Source: Acidobacteriaceae bacterium (lineage in GTDB: Bacteria > Acidobacteriota > Terriglobia > Terriglobales > Acidobacteriaceae). Taken from it: 64,000 nucleotides of DNA. Location: contig DASZBM010000001.1 of assembly GCA_035944135.1 (NCBI GenBank), positions 434,001-498,000 of the forward strand, written 5' to 3'. Within the stretch, counting starts at the first letter, position 1. Every line of letters begins with the position of its first letter. The translations under genes and the position numbers were made by a program. Below are positions 45,429-54,151 of the stretch, piece after piece. The notes under the pieces were generated by a model. The model did not search any database. It was not told the DNA's origin and saw nothing but the letters and a program-made list of their open reading frames with translations.

Positions 45429-46519
45429 GGCGATGGATTGCGGCAGCTGTGATGCTCATGGGCGCGGGCGCGATGTGGGCCCAGGCGCCGGCGGGCTCGC
45501 CGCGGATGGTGATCATCGACCAGGATGGGAGCGGGCCGGGCGGGTCGAACCAGATGTCCATGATGGTGCTGCTGCAGTCGCCGCAGTGCAGAGTGCTGGG
45601 CATCACGATGGTGAGCGGCAACGCGTGGGAGCCCGAGGAGGTTGCGCATACGCTGCGCATGCTGGAGCTGATTCATCGCACGGATGTTCCGGTGGTGCCG
45701 GGCGCGGTGTTCCCGCTGGTGCGCACGCAGAGTGAGTCGATGAGTGAGCGGGGGCTGACAGGAAGCTTTTACTGGTATGGCGCGTGGGGTGATGTCTCGG
45801 ACAAGACCAACAACCGGCCGTATCACGGGCCGTTCGTTGTGCCGCCGCTGACTGAGGGCGAACCCCACGCGAAGCCGCTGGATGAGGATGCGGCGCACTT
45901 TTTAATTCGGCAGGTGCACGCGCATCCGCATGAGGTGACGATCTATGCCGCGGGACCGCTGACGAATGTTGCGCTGGCGATATCGATCGACCCGGAGTTC
46001 GCGGAGATGACAAAGGGGATTGTGATTATGGGCGGAAGCCTGGCACCGCAAGGAGATGATCCGGAGTACGCGACGCATCCGCGACACGAGTTCAACTTCT
46101 GGTTCGATCCCGAGGCGGCGCACATCGTTTTGCGCGCGCCGTGGCCGCGCATCGATCTGACAACGGTGGACATCTCGGTGAAGACGCAGTTTACGAAGGA
46201 GATGTTGAAGCAGATTGCGCAGTCAAACACGCCGGCCGCGCAATACATCGCGAGATATACGGACGAGTTTTATTACATGTGGGACGAGCTGGCGGCGGCA
46301 GCGTGGCTGGACCCGGCGATCATCACGAAGGACAAGACGTTCTACCTGGATGTTGACGTGACGCACGGACCGAACTATGGCGATACGCTGACGTGGACCG
46401 CGGAAAACCGGCCGAAGGACAGGCCGCTTCAACTGGTGCACGTGCACGAGGACCTGGACACGGCGCGGTTCTACAAGATGTTTGTGGAGCTGATGAAGGC
46501 TCCACCGCGCGAGCCGTAG
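45425..46519 (+). CDS. exported nucleoside-hydrolase-like protein
   Basis: The GTG at 45425 overlaps the preceding TGA (GTGA), and the resulting 364-aa product has a signal peptide ([14 protein letters not shown]). It has the inosine-uridine nucleoside hydrolase fold: [51 protein letters not shown] and [12 protein letters not shown]. The N-terminal calcium motif DxDPGxDD reads [12 protein letters not shown] instead, losing the second Asp pair, so classic hydrolysis is uncertain. Its place between ATP-grasp and alpha-E genes is unusual. Confidence 0.85.
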   Translation: MRRWIAAAVMLMGAGAMWAQAPAGSPRMVIIDQDGSGPGGSNQMSMMVLLQSPQCRVLGITMVSGNAWEPEEVAHTLRMLELIHRTDVPVVPGAVFPLVRTQSESMSERGLTGSFYWYGAWGDVSDKTNNRPYHGPFVVPPLTEGEPHAKPLDEDAAHFLIRQVHAHPHEVTIYAAGPLTNVALAISIDPEFAEMTKGIVIMGGSLAPQGDDPEYATHPRHEFNFWFDPEAAHIVLRAPWPRIDLTTVDISVKTQFTKEMLKQIAQSNTPAAQYIARYTDEFYYMWDELAAAAWLDPAIITKDKTFYLDVDVTHGPNYGDTLTWTAENRPKDRPLQLVHVHEDLDTARFYKMFVELMKAPPREP

Positions 46520-46633
46520 TTCAGAAATTTCTGGGGCACGAATCGGGTGGAGTGTAGAGTAGACGAAATATTTCAGCGCGACCGGAGTTCTGGCTGGACT
46601 CCGGTCGTAAGGAACTTGTTGCACAAGGGGCCT

Positions 46634-47626
46634 ATGCTCTCCCGTGTTGCGGATTCGCTGTACTGGATGGCGCGGTACCTGGAGCGCGCCGAGCATACGA
46701 CGCGGCTCGTCGATGTGAACCTGAACCTGATGCTGGATGAGAGCTCGACGAGCTCGGACCACAGGTGGATACGCGTGCTGCAGGCACTGGGAAGGCCCAA
46801 GCGCGTTAAGTGGGATGGGAATCCGTATGAGCTGGCACGCACGCTGACGTTCGATACCGGGTACAAGTCATCGGTGCTGTCGTGCATCCTTTCTGCGCGG
46901 GAGAATGCGCGGCATGTGCGCGAGCAGATTTCGACGGAGCAGTGGCACCGGCTGAACTCGTTGTATCTGGATGCGACGCGGCCTGAGGTTAAGGCCATGG
47001 TGCAGCAACCCAAGGAGGCTGCGAGCGAGGCGCCCTCGGGGTTTCTACAGCAGGTGCTGGAAGCGGTTCATCAGTTCCAGGGCGTGACGGATTCGACGAT
47101 GACGCATGGTGAGGGATGGTATTTCATCCAGGTGGGGCGATACCTGGAACGTGCGACTGCGACGGCGCTGCTGCTGAATGCGTATCACGAAGATTTATGG
47201 ACGAAGCGCGAGCGCGCGATGGTGGGCAACGAGTACCTGGAGTGGATGGGGCTGCTGCGGAGTGCCACAGCGTTCGAGGCGTACTGCAAGGCGTACACGG
47301 CGGACCTGACGCCGGAGAGGATTCTAGAGTTCCTTCTGCTGAATGCGGAGTTTCCGCATTCGCTGCGGTTTTCTGTCGAGGCGATGCAGGAAGCGCTGCG
47401 CAGCATCCAGTCGCGCAGTGGAGGGGCGCGCGCGGAGCCGCTGACACGGCTTGCAGGGCGGATGCAGGCGACGCTCGCGTATGTTTCGGTGGACGAGATT
47501 CTGGATCGCGGTGTGATACCTTACCTGCAAAGTGTCCAGGGCGAGTGCAGTCAGCTCCACCGCATGCTGTACAGCATCTATGTGGACTATTCAGTGCAAA
47601 CCGCCCTCGCCGACTCGAGGCGATGA
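46634..47626 (+). CDS. alpha-E domain protein (DUF403, COG2307)
   Basis: From the Met at 46634 the 330-aa all-helical product reads MLSRVADSLYWMARYLERAE and TTRLVDVNLNLMLDESS, with TMTHGEGWYFIQVGRYLERA in the middle. Alpha-E proteins accompany the permuted ATP-grasp amidoligase and are thought to act with it; the reaction is unproven. It follows the hydrolase gene after about 115 bp. The frame is open to 46547 but the usual start is MLSR. Confidence 0.92.
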   Translation: MLSRVADSLYWMARYLERAEHTTRLVDVNLNLMLDESSTSSDHRWIRVLQALGRPKRVKWDGNPYELARTLTFDTGYKSSVLSCILSARENARHVREQISTEQWHRLNSLYLDATRPEVKAMVQQPKEAASEAPSGFLQQVLEAVHQFQGVTDSTMTHGEGWYFIQVGRYLERATATALLLNAYHEDLWTKRERAMVGNEYLEWMGLLRSATAFEAYCKAYTADLTPERILEFLLLNAEFPHSLRFSVEAMQEALRSIQSRSGGARAEPLTRLAGRMQATLAYVSVDEILDRGVIPYLQSVQGECSQLHRMLYSIYVDYSVQTALADSRR

Positions 47627-47789
47627 GGCGCGAAGCACGCTGCAAGAACGGGCTGGAGTATCTGCCGCTTTGGCGAAGATTGAAACAAGAGAAAACACAG
47701 ACGCGTCGCACGCGGGCAGCGGCGCGGCAGCGGATCTAAGTCATTCAGATCAGGTTTATTCAGAGAAGAGGAAGCCGGCAGCGCGGTCG

Positions 47790-48779
47790 ATGCTGATTGA
47801 CGCTGTGCGCGGGATGGCGATCTCGCTGGTAGCGCTGGGACATACGAACCAGGGCATGACACATCGCGGGTGGTGGGGCGCGTCGAATGTAGGGACGCGG
47901 CTGGATATCACGATCTATGCGTTTCATATGCCTGCGTTCTTCTTTGTATCGGGGATCTTCATCTTCGCGAGCGTGCAGAAGCGAGGACCGGGACGGTTCA
48001 CGATGGAACGTGTGCGGACGTTGATCTATCCGTACGTGCTGTGGTCGGCGATCGGCGTAGCCGCGGTAAACCAACTATCACATTTCACTGCGCAACCCGT
48101 GATTGCATGGAAGGACTTCCTGCCGGGCTTGGTGAGGGGCATCGGCATCTGGTTTCTGCCGACGTTGTTCGCGTGCCAGATGTTTGGCATGGCGCTGCGC
48201 AAGCTGCCGGGGCCGGCGATTCTGGCTGTTGCGCTCGTTGCGTACTACTTTATGCCGCGCACGGGCGTGAACTGGTTCGACCTGGCGGTCCAGTTCTTTC
48301 CGTTTGTCGCAGCCGGTATGTGGATGGGCCGTGGGTATGAGCGGCTGGAGGGGATTCCGAGGTGGGTTGGGCTTTTGGCCGCGGTTGGATTGCTCGCTGC
48401 GCTGCTGGCCGCAACCTACCGGCCGTGGACGACGTATCAAAATTACGTGCTGATCGGCGGTGCGATTGGGATCCTGATGCTGATGATGCTGGCGCGAAGC
48501 TTCGGACAATCAAAGGTTGCGCGAGTGTTTGCTTGGATCGGTGAGGCGTCGCTGGCGATTTACATGGCGGGAGAGTACGCGCAGGGGCTGGTGCGGCAGT
48601 TGATGGTGTGGGCGCATGTGATCACGCCGTATCCGCAACTCATTCTGCCCACGGTTGCCGCGATTCTGATTCCGACATGGATGTATCAATATCGCGTGCG
48701 GCTGCATCTTGGATGGTTATTTGTGGCTCCGTTCTGGAAACCGCGGCCGCGTGCGCCGCAGACTGCGAGCGCAGCATGA
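47790..48779 (+). CDS. acyltransferase-3 family membrane protein
   Basis: From the Met at 47790 the 329-aa product starts MLIDAVRGMAISLVALGHTN, carrying the family's His near the N-terminus, and has about ten hydrophobic segments (FHMPAFFFVSGIF, IGIWFLPTLFACQMF, and so on). These integral enzymes O-acylate sugars or lipids. The N-terminus may lie further upstream (an in-frame ATG at 47580 would overlap the alpha-E gene), as the family usually has a few residues before the LDAxRG-type motif. Its stop overlaps the transglutaminase start (ATGA). Confidence 0.86.
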   Translation: MLIDAVRGMAISLVALGHTNQGMTHRGWWGASNVGTRLDITIYAFHMPAFFFVSGIFIFASVQKRGPGRFTMERVRTLIYPYVLWSAIGVAAVNQLSHFTAQPVIAWKDFLPGLVRGIGIWFLPTLFACQMFGMALRKLPGPAILAVALVAYYFMPRTGVNWFDLAVQFFPFVAAGMWMGRGYERLEGIPRWVGLLAAVGLLAALLAATYRPWTTYQNYVLIGGAIGILMLMMLARSFGQSKVARVFAWIGEASLAIYMAGEYAQGLVRQLMVWAHVITPYPQLILPTVAAILIPTWMYQYRVRLHLGWLFVAPFWKPRPRAPQTASAA

Positions 48780-49753
48780 ACTACTTTGTGCGACACCTGA
48801 CGAAGTTCACCTATAAGAGCGAGGTGAGCGAGAGCATCATGGAGACGCGGATGCATCCGCGATCGGACCAGAGCCAGCGCTGCCTGATGTTTCAGCTCTC
48901 GGTGACGCCGCGATGCAGGGTGTTCAGCTATCGCGATCATCATGCGAATCATGTGCATCACTTCGATATTCCGGGGCAGCATGCGCAGCTGGTGATTGTG
49001 GCGGAGTCGGTGGTGGAGACGCAGGCGCAGGTGGAGCTGCCACAATCGCTAGGCGCGGGCGCATGGGAAGAGATGGACCGGCTGGTCGCGGAGGGTGACT
49101 TCTGGGAGATGCTGCTGCCGAGCACGTTTGCGACGCCGACGGCTGCGCTGAAGGAACTCGCGGCGGAGCTGGACGTTCGGCGAAAGGACGATCCGCTGAG
49201 CGTGTTGCATACGCTGAACAAGCAGTTGTATGAGCATTTCAGTTACAAGCCGAATACGACGCGCGCGGATTCGCCGATTGATCATGCACTTCGCAGCAAG
49301 GCGGGGGTGTGTCAGGATTTTGCGCACATCATGACGACGCTGCTGCGGACGGAATTGCGGATTCCGTGCCGGTATGTGAGCGGATATCTGTTTCATGGCG
49401 GAGGAGCGCATGACCGCTCGGAGGCGTCGGCGACGCATGCGTGGGTGGAAGCGTTTCTGCCGGAGCTGGGATGGGTAGGGTTCGATCCGACGAACGATCT
49501 GGTTGCGGGTGACCGCCATATTCGCACGGCGATTGGGCGCGACTATGCGGATGTTCCGCCGACACACGGGATCTTTCGCGGCAAAACGAAGAGCGAGCTG
49601 ACGGTGGCCGTGCGCGTGACGCAGAGCGAAGGCCGGCCAGAGCTGGATCGCGAGTTGCCGGTGCCCGAGGAGTGGTCGATCCTGGTGGAGAAGGCGCAGG
49701 CCATGCCGGACCAGCACGTGGCCAAAAGGCAGCATCAGCAGGCGCAACAGTAG
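48776..49753 (+). CDS. transglutaminase-like cysteine protease-fold protein
   Basis: The 325-aa product has the N-terminal beta domain (MNYFVRHLTKFTYKSEVSES) and a transglutaminase-like core with the Cys in KAGVCQDFAHIMTTLLR, His in SATHAWVEAFLP and Asp in GWVGFDPTNDLV. All three catalytic residues are kept. In the conserved peptide cluster these enzymes are predicted to process the amidoligase product. The ATG overlaps the preceding stop, and the window frame starting at 48608 is the wrong start. Confidence 0.93.
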   Translation: MNYFVRHLTKFTYKSEVSESIMETRMHPRSDQSQRCLMFQLSVTPRCRVFSYRDHHANHVHHFDIPGQHAQLVIVAESVVETQAQVELPQSLGAGAWEEMDRLVAEGDFWEMLLPSTFATPTAALKELAAELDVRRKDDPLSVLHTLNKQLYEHFSYKPNTTRADSPIDHALRSKAGVCQDFAHIMTTLLRTELRIPCRYVSGYLFHGGGAHDRSEASATHAWVEAFLPELGWVGFDPTNDLVAGDRHIRTAIGRDYADVPPTHGIFRGKTKSELTVAVRVTQSEGRPELDRELPVPEEWSILVEKAQAMPDQHVAKRQHQQAQQ

Positions 49754-49804
49754 ATGGTTTGATGTGCGGCGGATGACAAGGTCGCGCGACTAGAATCCGT
49801 GAGA

Positions 49805-51325
49805 ATGGGTGTGGGCTTTGAGTTCGAGCGGCGCGTAGAGTTTGCGCCCGAGCGTGCGACGGAGATTCTGCGGGAGATTCCTGCAGCTCCGGGAGTTGTT
49901 TGTCTGCGCGGGCATGATGAAGCGGCGCAGCCGTATCTAACGCGCGCGGCGGACGTACGGCGAAGGCTGCGACGATTGCTGGATTCACCGGATGCCGTGG
50001 ACGAGGCGGGAAGACCGGTGTTGTCGAAGCGGCTGAACCTGCGCGAGCGCGTGCGCTGGATCGAGTGGACGCGGACGGGGTCGGAGTTTGAGTCGACGGT
50101 GGTGTTGTACTGCGCGGCGCGGGCGAGCTTTGGGCCAGCGGAGGCGCGCCGAAGGCTGAGGCTGCATGCGCCGTTTGTGCTGCGGATGGCGATGTCGAAC
50201 GAACATCCGCGGGTATATGTGACAAATAAGTTGAACAAGAGATCCTTGGCGGAGGCGTATGGGCCGTTTGCATCGCGGGCGGCAGCGGAGCGGTACTGCG
50301 AGGCGGTGCTGGACCTGTTCAAGCTGCGGCGGTGCTGGGAGGACCTGGAGGTTTCGCCTGAGCATCCGGGGTGCGCGTACGGCGAGATGAAGATGTGCAT
50401 GGAGCCGTGCAAGGGAGCGTGCACGCGCGAAGAGTATGCGGCGGAGGCAGAGCGGGTTCGCAGCTTTTTAGAAACGAATGGAGAGTCGATGCTGGCGGAG
50501 TTGGCGGCGAAGCGTGAGGCTGCCAGCGAGGCGATGGACTTCGAGGGCGCGGCAGCCGCGCACAAGCAGTGGGAGAAGGTGAAGGCCGCGACGGCGCTTG
50601 CGGATGAAATTGTGCAGCCGCTGATGAAGCTGCGGGCGTTGATTGTGCAGGCGGCGGCGCCGACGGATGAAGAGAGTGCGCGCGAAGCGGCGAGTGTGTT
50701 TGCGTTTGAGCAGGGGCGGATTGTGGGGCCGGAGCGGTTGTCCACGCTGGGTGTTCGCGCCGTAAAAGAGCAGACGGCTGTGGGGAGTTCGCTGTTTGCG
50801 CAGCCGCTGATGATTGCGGCGGTGCCGCTGGATCAGCCCAGCGAGCAAGCTCGCCGGGGACCGCGGGACGAAGCGAGTCAGCAGGTTAGCGAATCAGCGA
50901 GTCAGGGAGCGGGGGAGGCGATGGTCTCGCACGCAGCGTTGAATCCGGAGGAGCGGGCGCGCGGTGTGATTGCGCGGCTCGAGGAGCGGGTGCGCGAGGC
51001 GGGTGAGCCGCAGGTCGAGGAGCGCTGCGATTACCTCTCGCTGCTGCGGCGGTGGTACTACCGGCCGGAGAAGCAGCGGGCAGGGGCGATTCTCTTCCCT
51101 AACCCGGATGGGGCTTGGCCGGTGCGGCGGCTGCTGAATGCGGCAGCAAGAGAGGCGCTTGGGCCGCCGCGGGAGGCTGCAGCGGTGGATCGCGAGGCGG
51201 CGAAGGAGATGAAGACACGTGTGCTGCATCCGGGGCGCGAGGGTGTGGAGCGAGTTGTGCCGCTATTGCCGAAACGTGCGAGGCGAAAGAAGGGTGTCCT
51301 GCCTGAGAATGTCCCCGAAGAGTGA
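49805..51325 (+). CDS. UvrC homologue lacking the C-terminal nuclease half
   Basis: The 506-aa product has a UvrC-like N-terminal GIY-YIG-type region (EILREIPAAPGVVCLRGHDE, then PYLTRAADVRRRLRRLLD), a Cys-rich stretch (YGEMKMCMEPCKGACT) and a UVR-like helix pair (KREAASEAMDFEGAAAAHKQ). The RNase-H-like nuclease and HhH region of full UvrC are absent; the C-terminus ends in a Lys/Arg-rich tail. The canonical Gly-Tyr motifs of the GIY-YIG centre are altered, so nuclease activity is doubtful. A GCGAGTCA repeat tract lies in frame at 50872. The ATG at 49805 is chosen over the GTG at 49799. Confidence 0.82.
   Translation: MGVGFEFERRVEFAPERATEILREIPAAPGVVCLRGHDEAAQPYLTRAADVRRRLRRLLDSPDAVDEAGRPVLSKRLNLRERVRWIEWTRTGSEFESTVVLYCAARASFGPAEARRRLRLHAPFVLRMAMSNEHPRVYVTNKLNKRSLAEAYGPFASRAAAERYCEAVLDLFKLRRCWEDLEVSPEHPGCAYGEMKMCMEPCKGACTREEYAAEAERVRSFLETNGESMLAELAAKREAASEAMDFEGAAAAHKQWEKVKAATALADEIVQPLMKLRALIVQAAAPTDEESAREAASVFAFEQGRIVGPERLSTLGVRAVKEQTAVGSSLFAQPLMIAAVPLDQPSEQARRGPRDEASQQVSESASQGAGEAMVSHAALNPEERARGVIARLEERVREAGEPQVEERCDYLSLLRRWYYRPEKQRAGAILFPNPDGAWPVRRLLNAAAREALGPPREAAAVDREAAKEMKTRVLHPGREGVERVVPLLPKRARRKKGVLPENVPEE
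50872..50905 (+). repeat. GCGAGTCA repeat tract inside the UvrC-like CDS
   Basis: 34 bp AGCGAGTCAGCAGGTTAGCG and AATCAGCGAGTCAG, in frame, encoding the low-complexity EASQQVSESASQ. Matches the intergenic tract at 15565 at 29 of 34 bases. Confidence 0.8.
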
Positions 51326-51379
51326 TGAATGCTTTCGAAGCGGTAGACTTGAGGCAATTCTGAACGGTGGAGCGGCGCT

Positions 51380-52054
51380 TTGGTTGAACTGGCATTTTCG
51401 ATTCTGGCGGCGGACTTTGGTCATCTGGCCGACGAGATCGCGCGGGCGGAGCGCGGTGGCGGGACCATCTGTCATGTGGATGTGATGGATGGGCACTTTG
51501 TGCCGAACATCACGTTTGGGCCGCCGGTGGTGGAGGCCGTGCGCAAGGTGACGAAGCTGCCGCTCGACTGCCACCTGATGATCGAGGACCCGGACAAGTT
51601 CATTCCGGAGTTCGCCAAGGCGGGGGCGGACATGATCAGCGTGCAGTGGGAGACGTGCCCGCACCTGAACCGGACGTTGCAGCACATTCTCGACCATGGT
51701 GTGCTGCCCGGGGTGGTGATCAATCCGGCGACCCCGGTGGACTTCCTGGTCGAGGTGCTGCCGATGGTGCATCACGTTCTGGTGATGAGTGTTAACCCCG
51801 GGTTTGGCGGCCAGAAGTTCCTGCCGCGGTCGGTGGAGCGGATTGCGCATTTGCGGCGGCTGCGCCATGAAATGGGGTTGAATTTCCGGATCGAAGTGGA
51901 CGGCGGGGTGGCCGACGACACGGTCGCTTCTGTAGTGCGGGCCGGGGCGGACATGCTGGTGGCCGGGTCAGCGATCTTCGCGGGCGGGAAGGCGGAGGAA
52001 AACGCGCGGCGGTTCCTGGAGGTTGCTCGCGCAGCTACCGAGGTCTCCGTCTAA
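51380..52054 (+). CDS. rpe: ribulose-phosphate 3-epimerase
   Basis: Rpe interconverts ribulose 5-phosphate and xylulose 5-phosphate in the pentose phosphate and pentose routes. The 224-aa TIM barrel has LAFSILAADFGHLADEI, HVDVMDGHFVPNITFG, DCHLMIEDP, MSVNPGFGGQKF and EVDGGVADDT. Start: a TTG at 51380 is the only start codon near the expected N-terminus, with GGTGGAG 8 bases upstream; in-frame TGA lies at 51350, so no longer start exists. Zwf of the same pathway is at 17.9 kb. Confidence 0.96.
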   Translation: MVELAFSILAADFGHLADEIARAERGGGTICHVDVMDGHFVPNITFGPPVVEAVRKVTKLPLDCHLMIEDPDKFIPEFAKAGADMISVQWETCPHLNRTLQHILDHGVLPGVVINPATPVDFLVEVLPMVHHVLVMSVNPGFGGQKFLPRSVERIAHLRRLRHEMGLNFRIEVDGGVADDTVASVVRAGADMLVAGSAIFAGGKAEENARRFLEVARAATEVSV

Positions 52055-52197
52055 AGAAAAGACGCTGTTCAGGCCCGGGAGAGTGTCGTCCGGCAAGCCC
52101 GGACGGGGCTTTGCCATTTAGAATCTGGGTAGCTTATGCGGCTTACGCCGCGCGGCAGTCCTGGTGCGATGGCGCCGGGACGGATCGAGGATTTTTG

Positions 52198-54018
52198 ATG
52201 ATGGAACGTTCCCTTTCTTCTCCCCGCACGGCGCGTTTGGCGACGGGCGTAATTGCTGCCGCGCTGGCCCTTACGGTTGCAGCAGGCGCACAGGTGACCG
52301 GAAGCTCGCAGACGACGACGGATGCGCAAGGCCGCCCGCAGGAGTCCGCCACGGTCAGCGTGACTACGTCGAAGAAGAAGACGCGTGAGTCCAAAAAGGA
52401 CGAAAAGGTGAAGTCCACCAAGGACACGCTTGCCGAGGAGAAGAAGGCGAAGAAGATGAATCCGCTGGTGGGCAAGGATGTTGACCTGCCGGATAAGCAG
52501 CTTTATGACAAGGCTTTGGCGCAGATCAAGTCGGGACACTTCGACGTGGCGCGGCTGGATCTGAACACGCTCCTGAGCACCTACCCGGATTCGCAGTACC
52601 AGATGCGGGCGAAGCTGGCGATCGCGGACGCATGGTATCGCGAGGGCGGGTCGGCGGCGCTGGCGCAGGCCGAGCAGGAGTACAAGGACTTCATCACCTT
52701 CTTCCCGAATGCACCGGAGGCGGCCGAGGCGCAGATGCGCGTGGGCGATATCTACTTCAAGCAGATGGACGTTCCGGACCGCGATTACTCGAAGGCGCAG
52801 CATGCGGAGGAAGAGTACCGGACGATGCTGAAGCAATATCCGGACGCTCCGAAGGAGATCCTGAAGGAGGCGCAGCAGAAGCTGCGTGATGTGCAGGAGG
52901 TGCTAGCGCAACGCGAGGCCGACATCGGGGCGTTTTATGCCACGCATGAGGACTGGCCGGCGGCACTGGCGCGCTATCAGACGGTCAAAGAAACCTATCC
53001 GCAGTACAGCCACATGGACGATGTGCTGATTGGGATTGGGGACGCGTACGAGTCGGAGGCGAAGATTGCGCGCGCCTCCAGACTGTGTGCGCCGAACCTC
53101 CCGCCGAATACGCCATGCATGACCGAGGCTTTGAAGTCTTCAATCGAGCAGGAGTACGACGGCAAAGCGGCGGCGGAGTATCGCGAGGTTGTGCTGAAGC
53201 ACGCTGCGGCTCCGCATGCGGAGTTCGCGAAGGAGCGGCTGGCGGCGATGAACCTGCCGATTCCGGAGCCGACCGCGGAAGATATGGCGGCCAGCGAAGC
53301 GCTGGAGGGCAGCCGGGCGCAGTACACCATGCAAAAGCGGCTCGCGTTGCTGTTTATGCGCAAGCCGGACACGGTTACGGCGGCGCAGATTGGCGATCCT
53401 CCTCTGGAAGATCCGAGTCCGGTGCTGGCGCCTGAGGTGGCGCACGCAATTCTGGACAGCTACAAGAATGCGCTCAACCCTGGCACGAGCCCAAAGGCCG
53501 AGGTCAAGACAGCGACGCCGGCGATTGAGCCCGGGCCCGGTGAAGTTCCACCGCAGCCGAGAACTCCACCGGGGCAGCCTGCCTCGCCAGCCGCGCCGCC
53601 GACCCTGTCAGACGTTCCGGCCGCAGGTGCAGGCAATGACACGGGCGGAGCGACCGAGATGACTCCAGCGTCGCCGTCGGACGCTTCGCCGAGTGGAACG
53701 GGAGTAGGCGTTGAGGTGCTGACGCCAAGTGTGAATACCGGGGCTGGTGCGGCGAGTTCGCTGCCGTCGGCCACGGGAGCTGCCGATCCGAACCTCGGGT
53801 TGAAGGCCGTGGGGCCGAAGGACAATTCGCCATTGCCTGCTGTGGAGGCGCCGGCGGCAGCTCCGGACCAGGTGAATGACGCCGCTGGCAATCAGACGCC
53901 GCCCGCGGGGACGAAGCCAGCCGGGAAGAAAAATCCCAAGCCGGACTACGACAAGAATGACGAAAGCTCCAGCAAGCACAAGAAGAAGAAGGGCGCGGAT
54001 AAGCTGAACCCGTTCTAG
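52198..54018 (+). CDS. BamD-like TPR protein with long low-complexity tail
   Basis: The 606-aa product begins with a signal peptide (cleavage near AAGAQVTG; no lipobox Cys). BamD-like TPR helices follow: KQLYDKALAQIKSGHFDVAR, then AKLAIADAWYREGG and VGDIYFKQMD. Residues about 400-590 are Pro/Ala/Thr-rich and the end is Lys-rich (SSKHKKKKGADKLNPF). BamD is an essential outer-membrane lipoprotein of about 250 aa; this one lacks a lipid anchor and is far longer, so it may be a second role. The ATG at 52198 is chosen; 52201 is equivalent. Confidence 0.8.
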   Translation: MMERSLSSPRTARLATGVIAAALALTVAAGAQVTGSSQTTTDAQGRPQESATVSVTTSKKKTRESKKDEKVKSTKDTLAEEKKAKKMNPLVGKDVDLPDKQLYDKALAQIKSGHFDVARLDLNTLLSTYPDSQYQMRAKLAIADAWYREGGSAALAQAEQEYKDFITFFPNAPEAAEAQMRVGDIYFKQMDVPDRDYSKAQHAEEEYRTMLKQYPDAPKEILKEAQQKLRDVQEVLAQREADIGAFYATHEDWPAALARYQTVKETYPQYSHMDDVLIGIGDAYESEAKIARASRLCAPNLPPNTPCMTEALKSSIEQEYDGKAAAEYREVVLKHAAAPHAEFAKERLAAMNLPIPEPTAEDMAASEALEGSRAQYTMQKRLALLFMRKPDTVTAAQIGDPPLEDPSPVLAPEVAHAILDSYKNALNPGTSPKAEVKTATPAIEPGPGEVPPQPRTPPGQPASPAAPPTLSDVPAAGAGNDTGGATEMTPASPSDASPSGTGVGVEVLTPSVNTGAGAASSLPSATGAADPNLGLKAVGPKDNSPLPAVEAPAAAPDQVNDAAGNQTPPAGTKPAGKKNPKPDYDKNDESSSKHKKKKGADKLNPF

Positions 54019-54053
54019 AACCAGGGAACAGACATCAGAAACAGAGATCAAAT

Positions 54054-54083
54054 GGGGGCTCCTGCGGGGGCCCTCAATTTTTG
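54054..54083 (+). terminator. rho-independent terminator before valS
   Basis: GGGGGCTCC / GGGGGCCCTC stem with wobble pairs, followed by AATTTTTG. It ends the BamD-like unit. Confidence 0.8.
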
Positions 54084-54092
54084 TGTGGCGCG

Positions 54093-54126
54093 AGTGATCT
54101 CTGTTCTCTGATTTCTGATCTCTGCC
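54093..54126 (+). repeat. degenerate ATCTCTG(TT/AT)CTCTG tract upstream of valS
   Basis: GATCTCTGTTCTCTGATTTC then TGATCTCTGC. Similar tracts lie at 5707-5742 and 9199-9223, each in a gap between genes. An approximate inverted copy (CAGACATCAGAAACAGAGAT) precedes the terminator at 54029-54048. Confidence 0.55.
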
Positions 54127-54151
54127 GCTGCGCCTGCTACGCTTAAGGCTT

